A stretch of 42,997 nucleotides of DNA, from positions 1-42,997 of the forward strand of contig JAHDWK010000043.1 in NCBI GenBank assembly GCA_023382655.1, given 5' to 3'. The position numbers and the translations under genes are program-made. Shown in pieces: positions 1 to 8,179 of this stretch. The stretch comes from Anaerolineae bacterium. Lineage in GTDB: Bacteria > Chloroflexota > Anaerolineae > Promineifilales > Promineifilaceae. Below the pieces are notes generated by a model. The model had not been told where the DNA came from. It saw only the letters and a list, made by a program, of their open reading frames with translations, and did no database searches. Position 1 is the first letter of the stretch; each line of letters opens with the position of its first letter.

Positions 1-48
1 TAATTTAATCTGATTATCTTCTACAATTGCCTGTACTGTCGTCAACAT
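1..48 (-). CDS. Antitoxin-like protein, N-terminus only (runs off the window)
   Basis: Only the first 16 codons are inside the window, beginning with ATG at 48-46 on the minus strand and preceded by a good ribosome site (AAGAGGTG at 53-60). The translated start MLTTVQAIVEDNQIKL resembles the N-terminus of small AF2212-like/DUF104 antitoxins, which typically begin with a beta strand of this kind and pair with a PIN-domain toxin. The family call rests on 16 residues and is therefore tentative; the toxin, if present, would lie to the left of the window. Confidence 0.45.
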   Translation of the reverse strand, partial: MLTTVQAIVEDNQIKL

Positions 49-277
49 GATTCACCTCTTTTCTGAGTGGATGGCGTCCATTGTAGCATATGGCCGTAGC
101 GCAGAACATAGCGGCACGGCCGTTGTCCACCACCCCACAAAAAGGTAACGGCCGTATACCATTGTGGTCTGCCCACGTGACTGTTTGAACCCGGCAAAAT
201 GCGGTATAGTGGGCACAACATTCCTACCGGCAGAAACGTGACGGCCGTAGGGGAACAATACATGGAGGTAATAAAAA

Positions 278-742
278 ATGGAATTAGACGTTGCCGATAA
301 ACCAGCCAGCAATAAACTTCAAACGTTCACCATCGCGCTCATTGCCAACTTCTGTAAAGGGTTTGCTCTAGGTCTGGCTTTAGGCGTTTCTGCCTGGCTT
401 GAAACCCTCATCATTGAATCAGAGTCCATGCTTGTCCTCACCATAAAGGATATTCTGATACCCATTGGAACAATCGTCTTGTTCTATCACCTGGCGAACA
501 AAATCCTGATCAGACTGGGCCTGGTAGCCCGGCTGACCAATACCATGGGGCGACTAACAGCCCTGGTTATCGGCATGGTGGGGTTTATAACCGGCATGTT
601 CTTGTACGTGCTGCTCAAATTTGAAGCAGAAACATTCTCCCAAGCAGCTATCGGCACAAGCAATGAGATACTGCTTGAATTTCTATCGTTTCTTGTCTTT
701 GTGGCCGGCATACTCATCATTTATAAGATATTGAAGCTATGA
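278..742 (+). CDS. Small integral membrane protein
   Basis: A 154-residue protein with about four hydrophobic segments (near residues 18-40, 55-70, 90-113 and 132-152), so probably an inner-membrane protein. No family is recognised. The ATG at 278 has a strong ribosome site, GGAGGT at 264-269. Its stop overlaps the start of the MoxR gene by four bases (ATGA at 739-742), so the two are translationally coupled, and it probably belongs to the same membrane-associated MoxR module. Confidence 0.75.
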   Translation: MELDVADKPASNKLQTFTIALIANFCKGFALGLALGVSAWLETLIIESESMLVLTIKDILIPIGTIVLFYHLANKILIRLGLVARLTNTMGRLTALVIGMVGFITGMFLYVLLKFEAETFSQAAIGTSNEILLEFLSFLVFVAGILIIYKILKL

Positions 743-1695
743 ACCCAACAGCCCTCCAACCCATCGCCCAACGACTGCGCAAGGAAGCGGATAAAGTCCT
801 GGTTGGCCTCGAAGAACCCTTTGAACTGCTCACCATCGCCCTGCTCACCGGCGGCCACGTGTTGCTCGAAGGCGTGCCCGGCACGGCCAAAACCCTCATG
901 GCTAAAACGCTGGCCCATCTGGTGCAGGCCCAATTCACCCGCATCCAGTTCACCCCCGACCTCATGCCCTCAGACATCCTGGGCACCAGCGTCTTCGACA
1001 TCACCAGCGGCCAATTCTTCCTCAAAAAAGGCCCCATCTTCACCCAAATCTTGCTCGCCGACGAGATCAACCGCGCCCCCGCCAAAACCCAATCCGCCCT
1101 GTTGGAAGCCATGGAAGAGCGGCAAATCAACCTGGAAGGTGAACGCCACCTGCTGCCGCCGCCCTTCATGGTCATCGCCACCCAAAACCCCATCGAATAC
1201 GAAGGCACCTACCCCCTGCCCGAAGCCCAACTGGATCGTTTCCTCTTCAAAGTGCTCACCCCCTACGGCACGTTGGACAACGACATTGAAGTGCTGCGCC
1301 GCTACCATCACGGCTTCGACGCCCACGATCTGGCCGCCGCCGGGCTGCAAGTGAGCCTGCCCGCCGCCGACATCGTCGCCGCGCGCCAGGCCATTAACCA
1401 GGTTGTCGTTGAAGATGGCATCCTGGCGTACATCGCCCAGGTCGCCGCCGCCTCCCGCCAATCGCCCGACCTGACGCTGGGGGCCAGCACCCGCGCCGCC
1501 ACCCACGTCCTGCTGGCGTCCAAAACCTACGCCGCCATCCAGGGGCGCGATTACGTCACCCCCGACGATGTGAAATACGTGACGTTACCCGTCTACCGCC
1601 ACCGCATCCTGCTCAAACCCGAAGCGGAAATTGAAGGGCTAAACCCCGACGCCGTCGTGCGCCGCCTGCTGCGCCAGGTGGAAGTGCCCCGCTGA
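739..1695 (+). CDS. MoxR-family AAA+ ATPase
   Basis: A 318-residue cytoplasmic ATPase of the MoxR/RavA class, which act as chaperone-like ATPases that mature or activate partner complexes, often von Willebrand A-domain proteins. The Walker A motif GVPGTAKT is at residues 45-52, Walker B ILLADE at 104-109, followed by the characteristic NRAPAKTQSALLEAMEE stretch; the sensor-1 region ATQNPIEYEGTYPLPEAQ and the arginine-rich AAA lid follow. Length fits the family. It starts inside the stop codon of the upstream membrane protein gene and is followed directly by the DUF58 gene, the usual MoxR partner. The substrate is not evident. Confidence 0.95.
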   Translation: MNPTALQPIAQRLRKEADKVLVGLEEPFELLTIALLTGGHVLLEGVPGTAKTLMAKTLAHLVQAQFTRIQFTPDLMPSDILGTSVFDITSGQFFLKKGPIFTQILLADEINRAPAKTQSALLEAMEERQINLEGERHLLPPPFMVIATQNPIEYEGTYPLPEAQLDRFLFKVLTPYGTLDNDIEVLRRYHHGFDAHDLAAAGLQVSLPAADIVAARQAINQVVVEDGILAYIAQVAAASRQSPDLTLGASTRAATHVLLASKTYAAIQGRDYVTPDDVKYVTLPVYRHRILLKPEAEIEGLNPDAVVRRLLRQVEVPR

Positions 1696-1722
1696 GTGGG
1701 ACGATTTTCAAAATCGTCCTAC
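1696..1722. repeat. Inverted repeat, GGACGATTTT family
   Basis: Arms GGACGATTTT (1699-1708) and AAAATCGTCC (1710-1719) form a perfect 10-bp stem around a single base, extended by a G-T wobble and two further pairs. It begins right after the MoxR stop codon (1693-1695) and fills the space before the DUF58 start. It matches the GTARGGCGATTT-type palindromes at 20644-20670 and 24318-24347. Confidence 0.8.
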
Positions 1723-1731
1723 ATCCCTATC

Positions 1732-3045
1732 ATGCACATCACCAATCGCGGAATCCTCATGCTCCTGTTGGCTGCGCCCATCATCGCGGCGGGAACCTGG
1801 GCGCCCCTGCTGCAATGGGTCGGGCTGGCCTACATCATCGTGCTGCTGCTGCTGCTGGCGCTGGATTGGCGGCTGGCGCAGCCCTTGGCACAGCGCTTCG
1901 AGGTGCGCCGCGACCATGATGACAAACTCAGCCTGGGTGCAGACAACCCCATTACCCTGACCGTGCGCAACCGCAGCCCGCGCCCCATCGCCATTGCCGC
2001 GCGGGACGAGCCGCCGGATGAATTTGGGGTGGATGTGCGGGTGGTGTACGGCCGTGTCCCCCCCCGCCAGCAATGGCAAACCATCTACCACGTCCACCCC
2101 CTGCGGCGCGGCGATTACACCTTTGGCAAACTCAACCTGCGCTGGTCTGGCCCTCTGGATCTCATCATGCGCCAGGGCCGCGCCGACCTGGACGAAGCCG
2201 TCAAGGTCTACCCCAACCTGCTGGACGTGCGCCGTTATGATCTGCTGCTGCAGCGCAACCGGCTGCAAGAACTCGGCCTGCGCAGCACCCGCCAGTTTGG
2301 CGAAGGCACCGAATTCGAACGCCTGCGTGAATATCTGCCCGACGACGAATACCGTCGCATTGATTGGAAAGCCACCGCCCGCCGCCACCGCCCTGTCACC
2401 GTTGAATACCAGACCGAACGCAGCCAAAACGTGGTCGCCCTGCTGGACGTAGGCCGCATGATGCAAAGTCCCGTGGCCAACATGGCCAAGCTGGACTACG
2501 TCATCAACGCCGTTTTGCTGCTTGGTTACGTTGCCAGCGGCAAGGGGGACAAAGTGGGCATGATGAGTTTTGCCCAGGATGTGCGCCAATATCTGGCCCC
2601 CCGGCAAGGGCGTGGCCAGTTTTACCGCATGTTGGAACTGCTCTACGCCGTCGAAGCGGAGCCGGTGGAGTCTGATTATCGCCGCGCCCTCAGCTACCTG
2701 GCCACCAAACAGCGCAAACGCGCCCTCATCGTCATCTTCACCGATTTGAGCGGCGGAGTGAGTATGGATGCGCTGGTCTCGCATGTGTCGGTGCTGGCGC
2801 GGCGCAGCCTGCCGCTGGTGGTGACGATTAGCGATCCCGATGTAGTGCAGGCCGCCCGGCAGCGCCCGGTGGATTCTCAAACCGTTTACCAACGCGCCGC
2901 CGCTGCCCAACTGCTGGATGAACGCAAAGTGGCGCTGGACACCCTGCGCAATCGCGGCGTCCTGACGCTGGACGTGCCCGCCAACCAGCTATCCATTGCC
3001 GTCATCAACCGCTACCTGGAACTCAAAGCCAAAACAATGCTGTAA
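1732..3045 (+). CDS. DUF58 domain-containing protein
   Basis: A 437-residue membrane-anchored protein. Two hydrophobic segments lie in the first 45 residues, followed by a beta-rich region and the DUF58 signature (GEGTEFERLREYLPDDEYR, then RRIDWKATARR). The C-terminal half has a von Willebrand A-like fold with a degenerate metal site (LLDVGRM). DUF58 proteins are the usual partners of MoxR ATPases. The frame is open from a GTG at 1696, but that stretch is the inverted repeat, so the ATG at 1732 is preferred; no strong ribosome site precedes it. The function of the pair in this organism is unknown. Confidence 0.9.
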   Translation: MHITNRGILMLLLAAPIIAAGTWAPLLQWVGLAYIIVLLLLLALDWRLAQPLAQRFEVRRDHDDKLSLGADNPITLTVRNRSPRPIAIAARDEPPDEFGVDVRVVYGRVPPRQQWQTIYHVHPLRRGDYTFGKLNLRWSGPLDLIMRQGRADLDEAVKVYPNLLDVRRYDLLLQRNRLQELGLRSTRQFGEGTEFERLREYLPDDEYRRIDWKATARRHRPVTVEYQTERSQNVVALLDVGRMMQSPVANMAKLDYVINAVLLLGYVASGKGDKVGMMSFAQDVRQYLAPRQGRGQFYRMLELLYAVEAEPVESDYRRALSYLATKQRKRALIVIFTDLSGGVSMDALVSHVSVLARRSLPLVVTISDPDVVQAARQRPVDSQTVYQRAAAAQLLDERKVALDTLRNRGVLTLDVPANQLSIAVINRYLELKAKTML

Positions 3046-3055
3046 GTGCGCGTTC

Positions 3056-3089
3056 AGACCTGACAGGTTTCAAAAAACCTGTCAGGTCT
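3056..3089. terminator. Inverted repeat between convergent genes, AGACCTGACAGG family
   Basis: Arms AGACCTGACAGGTTT and AAACCTGTCAGGTCT form a perfect 15-bp stem with a four-base loop. It lies in the 48-base gap between the convergent DUF58 and EamA genes, so it could end transcription from both sides, although no clear T-run follows. Other copies of the same word family are at 8144-8176 and 21322-21354. Confidence 0.7.
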
Positions 3090-3093
3090 CTAC

Positions 3094-4023
3094 CTATTTG
3101 GAGCGGCGTATCTGCACGATCAATGTGCCGGCGACGACAGCGGCTAAACCCAACAGTTCACGGCCGTCCAGCGTTTCCCCCAAAAATAGCACTGCCAAAA
3201 TTGCAATCTGCACGGTCATGGTGTTGTTGATGACGGTGGATTCCATGGCGGAGAGGGTGCGCAGGGTGTGGTTCCACAGGGTGAAGGCCACGGCCGTGTT
3301 CACCACTGCCAGCCACACAATGATGGCCCAACTTTGCCAGCGTAGCACCGGAACGCCCTGGCTAATAATGCCCGCCGCCAGCAGAATCAACGCGCCCACG
3401 CCCATGCTGATGACGGTGACGGTCAACGGCCGTAACCCCCCGTCCCGGTTCACATACCGCCCCAACACCGCCGCTACCGAATTGGACAACATGCCCACCA
3501 GCGCCGCCAGCAGGCCAATGAATTGGGCTTCGGCCAGGCCAAAGGGGTAAAAATAAACCACCGCCCCCGCCAGCGCCAGCAGCATACCCGCCCACTGCGC
3601 CCCATTCGGCTGTTCGCCTAAGGTGACGATACCGAGGACGGCCACGGCCACGGCCGTGAAACTCCAGATCAAGGTCACGCTCACTGCCGGAGCATAGGCC
3701 AGGGCTACAAACTGCGCCCCCTGGGTGATGGCGTAAAAGACGATACCCAACAGGATCAGGCGCAGCCAATCCGTTTTGGTGAGGGCGGTGATGGTAGGGG
3801 GAAGGGGAGACGGCCGTTTTCCGTTCTCGACCGCTGACCCCACCGGCTGCCGCCATAAAAAGGGCAGCAGCACCAGAAAAGCCAGCATGTACCGCAGCCC
3901 GGCAAAGGTCAGCGGCGGAATCTCTTCCAGGCCAAACTTAATCAGTACCCAGGAGGTTGACCAGAGAAAGGTGACAAACAGCGCTTGCAGCGCCGCCCGC
4001 ACATGGGGGGAATTCTTAAACAA
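3094..4023 (-). CDS. EamA/DMT-family transporter
   Basis: A 309-residue protein made of two EamA repeats with about ten transmembrane helices, typical of drug/metabolite transporters (RhaT/YdcZ/PecM-like exporters). The first repeat begins around LFVTFLWSTSWVLIKFGLEE and the second near LLAALVGMLSNSVAAVLGRY. The substrate cannot be read from sequence. The start is uncertain: TTG at 4023 is used here, and a GTG eight codons in is a plausible alternative. It interrupts the MoxR-DUF58-SpoIIM-RDD neighbourhood. Four ACGGCCGT octamers lie inside it, at 3290, 3426, 3650 and 3810. Confidence 0.88.
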   Translation of the reverse strand: MFKNSPHVRAALQALFVTFLWSTSWVLIKFGLEEIPPLTFAGLRYMLAFLVLLPFLWRQPVGSAVENGKRPSPLPPTITALTKTDWLRLILLGIVFYAITQGAQFVALAYAPAVSVTLIWSFTAVAVAVLGIVTLGEQPNGAQWAGMLLALAGAVVYFYPFGLAEAQFIGLLAALVGMLSNSVAAVLGRYVNRDGGLRPLTVTVISMGVGALILLAAGIISQGVPVLRWQSWAIIVWLAVVNTAVAFTLWNHTLRTLSAMESTVINNTMTVQIAILAVLFLGETLDGRELLGLAAVVAGTLIVQIRRSK

Positions 4024-4046
4024 GACACACGACCATTATTATGTTT

Positions 4047-4089
4047 GTAGTAACCGCTTCAGCGGGCAACCGGCTAAAGCCGTTACTAC
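4047..4089. repeat. Inverted repeat, GTAGTAAC family
   Basis: The ends GTAGTAACCGCTT and AAGCCGTTACTAC are complementary apart from one mismatch, with further partial pairing inside. It lies between the SpoIIM-type gene (stop 4107) and the EamA gene (start 4023), both on the minus strand. Confidence 0.65.
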
Positions 4090-4106
4090 GAACCCCACAA
4101 ATGGTA

Positions 4107-5066
4107 TTACTCATTTCGACCCGCCAGCAGCAGATAGGCATATAACACAATGCCGGTGCCGATGCCCACCGCCCATTTGACGGCCACGGGGATGTTTTCG
4201 TTGGGGGAGATGAAGCCTTCAATGATCCCGGCGATGACCAGCAAGGGGATGCAGCCGCCAATCAAGACGACGGCCCGCCGCGCCGCTTGCGTCAGCGCGT
4301 CACGGCGGCGGTGCAGGCCGGGGTGAATGATGGCCCACCCCATCATCAACCCGGACGCCCCAGCGATGTAAATGGTGGTCAATTCAATGACGCCGTGCCC
4401 GATGACAAACGTCCACAGTTCAAAACCCACGTCATAATGGGCGGTGACGCCGGTAATGGCCCCCAGCAGCAGCCCGTTGAAGAGCAAGACGTAGATGGTG
4501 AGCAGCCCGGCGGTCAGCCCTCCGGCAAAAGCGAGGACGGCAACGCGGATGTTGTTGGTCATAATGAAGGTGGAGGTATACGGCCGTTCCGCCACCGGAA
4601 TATCCACCCACAACTCTTGCTCCTCAATCATCGGTAACAGGGATTGCACGGCCGTAGGCAGCAGCCAATCCGCCGCCTCTATGCGCCAGTTCAGCCACAG
4701 TCCGGCCAGTAAAGCGGGAACGAGCAGGAGGAGTACGGCCGTGAGTTGAAACGGCCATGTGTCCCGGAACATACGCGGGAACGTCACCTGCGCAAAGCGC
4801 GTGATTTTGTGCAGCGCCAGCGGCTCGCTGCGGTAAATGATGGCATGACCCCGCGCCACCAATTGGTTCAAATAAGTCGTGACCTGATGGCGCGGGAATT
4901 CGCGCTGCGCCACTGCCAGATCAGACGTAACCGCCCGGTACAACTGCCCCATCTGCTTCACTTCGTCTGGGGACAACTGGCCGATATTGGCCTGGCTGCG
5001 GTCTAACAAGGTAGACAACCGCTGCCAATCAGCGCGGCGGGATTGGTAGAATTGGTCGGCATTCAT
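4107..5066 (-). CDS. SpoIIM/DUF95-type membrane protein
   Basis: A 319-residue integral membrane protein. The soluble N-terminal region (about 100 residues) is followed by five or so membrane segments carrying typical SpoIIM-family features: the MTNNIRVAVLAFAGG stretch and the conserved GHGVIELTTIYIAGASG segment. SpoIIM is known from sporulation, but in non-sporulating bacteria this family is usually found next to MoxR, DUF58 and RDD genes, as here, and its role is unknown. The frame is open upstream to 5156, but those codons overlap the long palindrome and the RDD gene, so ATG at 5066 is taken as the start. Confidence 0.88.
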   Translation of the reverse strand: MNADQFYQSRRADWQRLSTLLDRSQANIGQLSPDEVKQMGQLYRAVTSDLAVAQREFPRHQVTTYLNQLVARGHAIIYRSEPLALHKITRFAQVTFPRMFRDTWPFQLTAVLLLLVPALLAGLWLNWRIEAADWLLPTAVQSLLPMIEEQELWVDIPVAERPYTSTFIMTNNIRVAVLAFAGGLTAGLLTIYVLLFNGLLLGAITGVTAHYDVGFELWTFVIGHGVIELTTIYIAGASGLMMGWAIIHPGLHRRRDALTQAARRAVVLIGGCIPLLVIAGIIEGFISPNENIPVAVKWAVGIGTGIVLYAYLLLAGRNE

Positions 5067-5076
5067 GGCGCAATTA

Positions 5077-5127
5077 TATAGCGTATTGCGAATGGCGTAG
5101 ACATGACGCCATTCGCAATACGCTATA
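5077..5127. repeat. Long perfect inverted repeat between divergent genes
   Basis: Two perfectly complementary 22-base arms (5077-5098 and 5106-5127, core GCGTATTGCGAATGGCG) surround a seven-base loop. It fills most of the 80-base space between the divergent SpoIIM-type (start 5066) and RDD (start 5147) genes, where their promoters should lie. A cruciform or a regulatory palindrome is possible. Confidence 0.85.
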
Positions 5128-5146
5128 CAGGCGGTACAATTAACCC

Positions 5147-5935
5147 ATGAATTCACCGGACGAATTTCTCAACATTGACACACCGGAAAACGTGATGTTT
5201 GGTTATGAAGTGGTGGGCATTGGCTCCCGCTTTATGGCCGCCCTGTTAGATTCGTTGATCATTATTATCCTGGAACTGCTGGTTTTGTTCGGGATGCAGA
5301 TTTTTTTCCGAATCCTGGATGAACAAATCGGTAATGTTTTTCTCGCCATTTATATTTTGCTGGCGTTTGCCTTGTTGGGCAGCTATTACATCTTCTTTGA
5401 GATGCGCTGGAACGGCAGCAGTCCCGGCAAGCGGGCGGTGAAGTTGCGCGTCATCCGGCGCGATGGCACGCCGCTCACCCTCAGTGAATCCATCATTCGT
5501 AATCTGGTGCGGCTGGTGGATTTTTTGCCGTTTGCCTATGGCCTGGGCGTCATCACCATGTTTGTGGATGGACAGGCGCGCCGGTTGGGTGATCTGGCGG
5601 CGGGCACGCTGGTGGTGCGGGAACAGGCCGAAGTGACGCTGGTAACGCTGGACAAAAGCAGCCGGATGGCACAGTCACGGCCGTCGCTACCCGCACCCGG
5701 TGAAACAGACAGCCTGGCCGAACAATGGCCGGTAGACCGGTTGAGCAGTGAAGATGTGCAGTTGATTGTGGATTTTCTGGAGCGACAGAAGAGTATTGGC
5801 GATCCCATGCCGCTGGCAAACCAGATTCTCAAACGCACGTTAACCAGGATGGGGACGCCGGAGATGGGGCTACGGCCGTCACAGGCCATTTACGCCCTCG
5901 ATAAAATCGTCAAACTCTATTATTCTCGCTGTTAG
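5147..5935 (+). CDS. RDD-family membrane protein
   Basis: A 262-residue protein. The RDD domain spans roughly residues 20-160: GSRFMAALLDSLIIIILELL carries the family Arg-Asp pattern (R28, D35), and the typical SPGKRAVKLRVIRRDGTPLT and RRLGDLAAGTLVV motifs follow. It has about three or four membrane segments and a cytoplasmic tail of about 95 residues without a recognised domain. RDD proteins are often coded beside SpoIIM and MoxR/DUF58 genes, as here. Function is unknown; transport roles have been proposed for some family members. Confidence 0.92.
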   Translation: MNSPDEFLNIDTPENVMFGYEVVGIGSRFMAALLDSLIIIILELLVLFGMQIFFRILDEQIGNVFLAIYILLAFALLGSYYIFFEMRWNGSSPGKRAVKLRVIRRDGTPLTLSESIIRNLVRLVDFLPFAYGLGVITMFVDGQARRLGDLAAGTLVVREQAEVTLVTLDKSSRMAQSRPSLPAPGETDSLAEQWPVDRLSSEDVQLIVDFLERQKSIGDPMPLANQILKRTLTRMGTPEMGLRPSQAIYALDKIVKLYYSRC

Positions 5936-6065
5936 CCGATTATGAACTATTCGTGAGAACAGGAACAAAGTCGCGGCAACCTGCATTATGACCACTGGTG
6001 GTGATGAGATTGGCGCAAATCGCCCAACTGATTACCGATTTTTTACTATAAGGAGAATACGTAGG

Positions 6066-8135
6066 ATGAAACTTGTCAAAATATTTTTATTATCTCTAGG
6101 GTTATTGGTGCTGGTTGCTTGCACCAGTACGGAAACACCAAGCAGCGAAACAACAACTACGGCCGTTCCCGAAGCTACCACCCCGGCAGATACCGGCACG
6201 GCGGTAGAAACAGTGGAGGAAGTGGTTGAGGAGCCGGACACCGCTGTGAGCGATGATCCACTTTCGGGCACACTCTGGTCACTGGTCAGCCTGCAAAACA
6301 CAGCCGGAGAAACGGTGGATGTGCTGCCGGGCAGCGAAGTCACCATTGAATTTCAAGACGGCGGCTACGGCGGCAACGCCGGTTGCAATCGCTACTTCGG
6401 CTCATACCAGATAGATGGCAGCAATCTGAGCCTGGGCGTGGCCGGCTCTACCGAAATGTTCTGTATGCCAGAAGAGTTAACGAACCAGGAAGGCAGTTTC
6501 CTGGCTGCGTTGGGACTGGTGAGCCAGTTTGAACAGGATGGCGGTCAACTGACATTGGCCGATAAGGATGGAAATGTTGTGTTAACTTTTACTGCCAAAC
6601 AACCGGCCACCCTGACGGACATGACGTGGTTGGGCATCAGCTATAACAACGGCCGTGACGCAGTGGTCTCGGCATTGGCAGAGGCGCAGATCACGGCCGT
6701 GTTTGCCGCCGATGGCACCCTGTCCGGCTCCACCGGCTGCAATAATTACACCACCAGTTACACCACCGATGGCAACAACATCACCATCAGCGAGCAAATT
6801 GCTACCACCCGCCGCGCCTGTGACCAACCCCGCGCCGAGCAAGAAGCGGCCTATCTGGCAGCATTGCCTCAGGCTACCACCTACAGCATCAGCGGTGACC
6901 GGCTGGAACTGCGCGCCGCCGATGGTGCGTTGCTGGCCGATTACGTGGCTCAACCGCCCACCAGCCTGTCTGACAATACCTGGCTGGTGACTTCCTACAA
7001 CAGCGGTGGGCAGGCCACCGTCAGTGTAATTAGTGAGATGCGGCTGACGGCCGTGTTTGCCGCCGATGGTACCGTCTCGGGCAACGGCGGTTGTAACAGT
7101 TTCAGCGGCACCTACACCACCGATGGCCGCAACATCACCATTAGCCCATTGGTTTCCACCATGATGGCCTGCCAGGAAGATGTGATGCAGCAAGAAACTG
7201 CTTATCTGGCGGCATTGCAATCGGCCGCTACCTATCAACTGATGGGTGACACATTGGAACTGTTTACGGCCGAAGGCGCGCGGGCGGTTACGTTTGTGGC
7301 GGAGGCAGCGCCAGGGCTGGCGGGCAGCAATTGGGACGTTATCTCCTACAACAACGGCAACCAGGCCGTTGTCAGCCTGATTCTGGGTACGGAAATTACG
7401 GCTCAATTTGGCGAAGATGGTACATTGTCTGGTTTTGCCGGGTGCAACAATTACACCACTTCTTACCAGGTAGAGGGCGAGAATATCACCATTGATCTGG
7501 CTGCTTCTACTATGATGTTTTGCGAAGCGCCCGAAGGGGTGATGGAGCAGGAAGCACAATATCTGGCGGCGTTGAGCACGGCCGTTACCTACCGCATTGA
7601 CGGCCATCAAATGGAAATGCGTGACGCAACCGGGGCATTAGTCGCCATGTTACAAGAGGCCGGTTTTGTGGATCCGGAACTGCAAAACTTCCTGGCCAAT
7701 GCCACTTATCTGGTGGAAGAGTCGGCCGCCGGTTCGGTGACGCTGGTTAATGGTGAATACCGCGAACCTATTGCCGAAGGGTCGGCCTCGGAATTGGTGG
7801 TAACGTGGACGGGTGATGCCGTTACCGGCGTCATAAACGAGCAGTTTGTGGCGGCGACTGTTATCAACGTCCATACGGGCGGCACCGGTACCTTTTATTA
7901 TCTGGCGCTTTTTACCCAGGATGAAAGTGGGCAGTTGGTGAATACGGCCGTTACCCCTTTGGGCGACCGGGTCATCGTCAATTCGCTGGATATAACCCGT
8001 AACACCATTGTGGTAGATATGGTGCAAGCTGGGGCGGATGATCCCATGTGCTGCCCCTCGGAGCATGTAGAGTGGGTCTATGCGCTGGAAGAGAACGAAC
8101 TGGTATTGGTTTCGGAGACGGTAATTGAGCCGTAG
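6066..8135 (+). CDS. Lipoprotein with four tandem META (HslJ-like) domains
   Basis: A 689-residue secreted lipoprotein. The signal peptide ends in a lipobox (LVAC, Cys19), followed by a Thr/Glu-rich linker to about residue 65. Four META domains follow at roughly 67-178, 184-296, 302-412 and 418-529, each with two cysteines 26-27 residues apart (107/133, 225/252, 343/369, 460/486) that probably form one disulfide per domain. The last 160 residues form a distinct domain. META domains occur in HslJ and secreted heat-shock-like proteins; the activity is unknown. ATG at 6066 is chosen because it opens the signal peptide, with AAGGAG upstream near 6050. Repeats 2 and 3 still share DNA identity, which points to internal duplication. 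Confidence 0.88.
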   Translation: MKLVKIFLLSLGLLVLVACTSTETPSSETTTTAVPEATTPADTGTAVETVEEVVEEPDTAVSDDPLSGTLWSLVSLQNTAGETVDVLPGSEVTIEFQDGGYGGNAGCNRYFGSYQIDGSNLSLGVAGSTEMFCMPEELTNQEGSFLAALGLVSQFEQDGGQLTLADKDGNVVLTFTAKQPATLTDMTWLGISYNNGRDAVVSALAEAQITAVFAADGTLSGSTGCNNYTTSYTTDGNNITISEQIATTRRACDQPRAEQEAAYLAALPQATTYSISGDRLELRAADGALLADYVAQPPTSLSDNTWLVTSYNSGGQATVSVISEMRLTAVFAADGTVSGNGGCNSFSGTYTTDGRNITISPLVSTMMACQEDVMQQETAYLAALQSAATYQLMGDTLELFTAEGARAVTFVAEAAPGLAGSNWDVISYNNGNQAVVSLILGTEITAQFGEDGTLSGFAGCNNYTTSYQVEGENITIDLAASTMMFCEAPEGVMEQEAQYLAALSTAVTYRIDGHQMEMRDATGALVAMLQEAGFVDPELQNFLANATYLVEESAAGSVTLVNGEYREPIAEGSASELVVTWTGDAVTGVINEQFVAATVINVHTGGTGTFYYLALFTQDESGQLVNTAVTPLGDRVIVNSLDITRNTIVVDMVQAGADDPMCCPSEHVEWVYALEENELVLVSETVIEP

Positions 8136-8143
8136 TGGTTCAT

Positions 8144-8176
8144 AGGCCTGACAGGTTTTCGGAGACCTGTCAGGTC
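8144..8176 (+). terminator. Hairpin terminator after the META lipoprotein gene
   Basis: CCTGACAGGT and ACCTGTCAGG form a 10-bp stem with further partial pairing, followed by TCTTTT. It belongs to the AGACCTGACAGG word family and lies between the convergent META lipoprotein and oxidoreductase genes. Confidence 0.7.
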
Positions 8177-8179
8177 TTT

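Noticed and set aside
185..210. TTGAAC and TATAGT as a promoter for the first membrane protein gene
   Set aside because: The spacing is only 14 bases, too short for a normal promoter; other pairings are too long.
1708..2910. Long open frame of 400 codons on the minus strand opposite the DUF58 gene
   Set aside because: It is antisense to a clear family gene, has low-complexity His/Gln/Ala-rich composition and no recognisable motif.
6693..7500. Repeated DNA that could suggest a CRISPR-like or tandem array
   Set aside because: The repeats are spaced by a protein domain length and stay in frame; they are META domain duplications.
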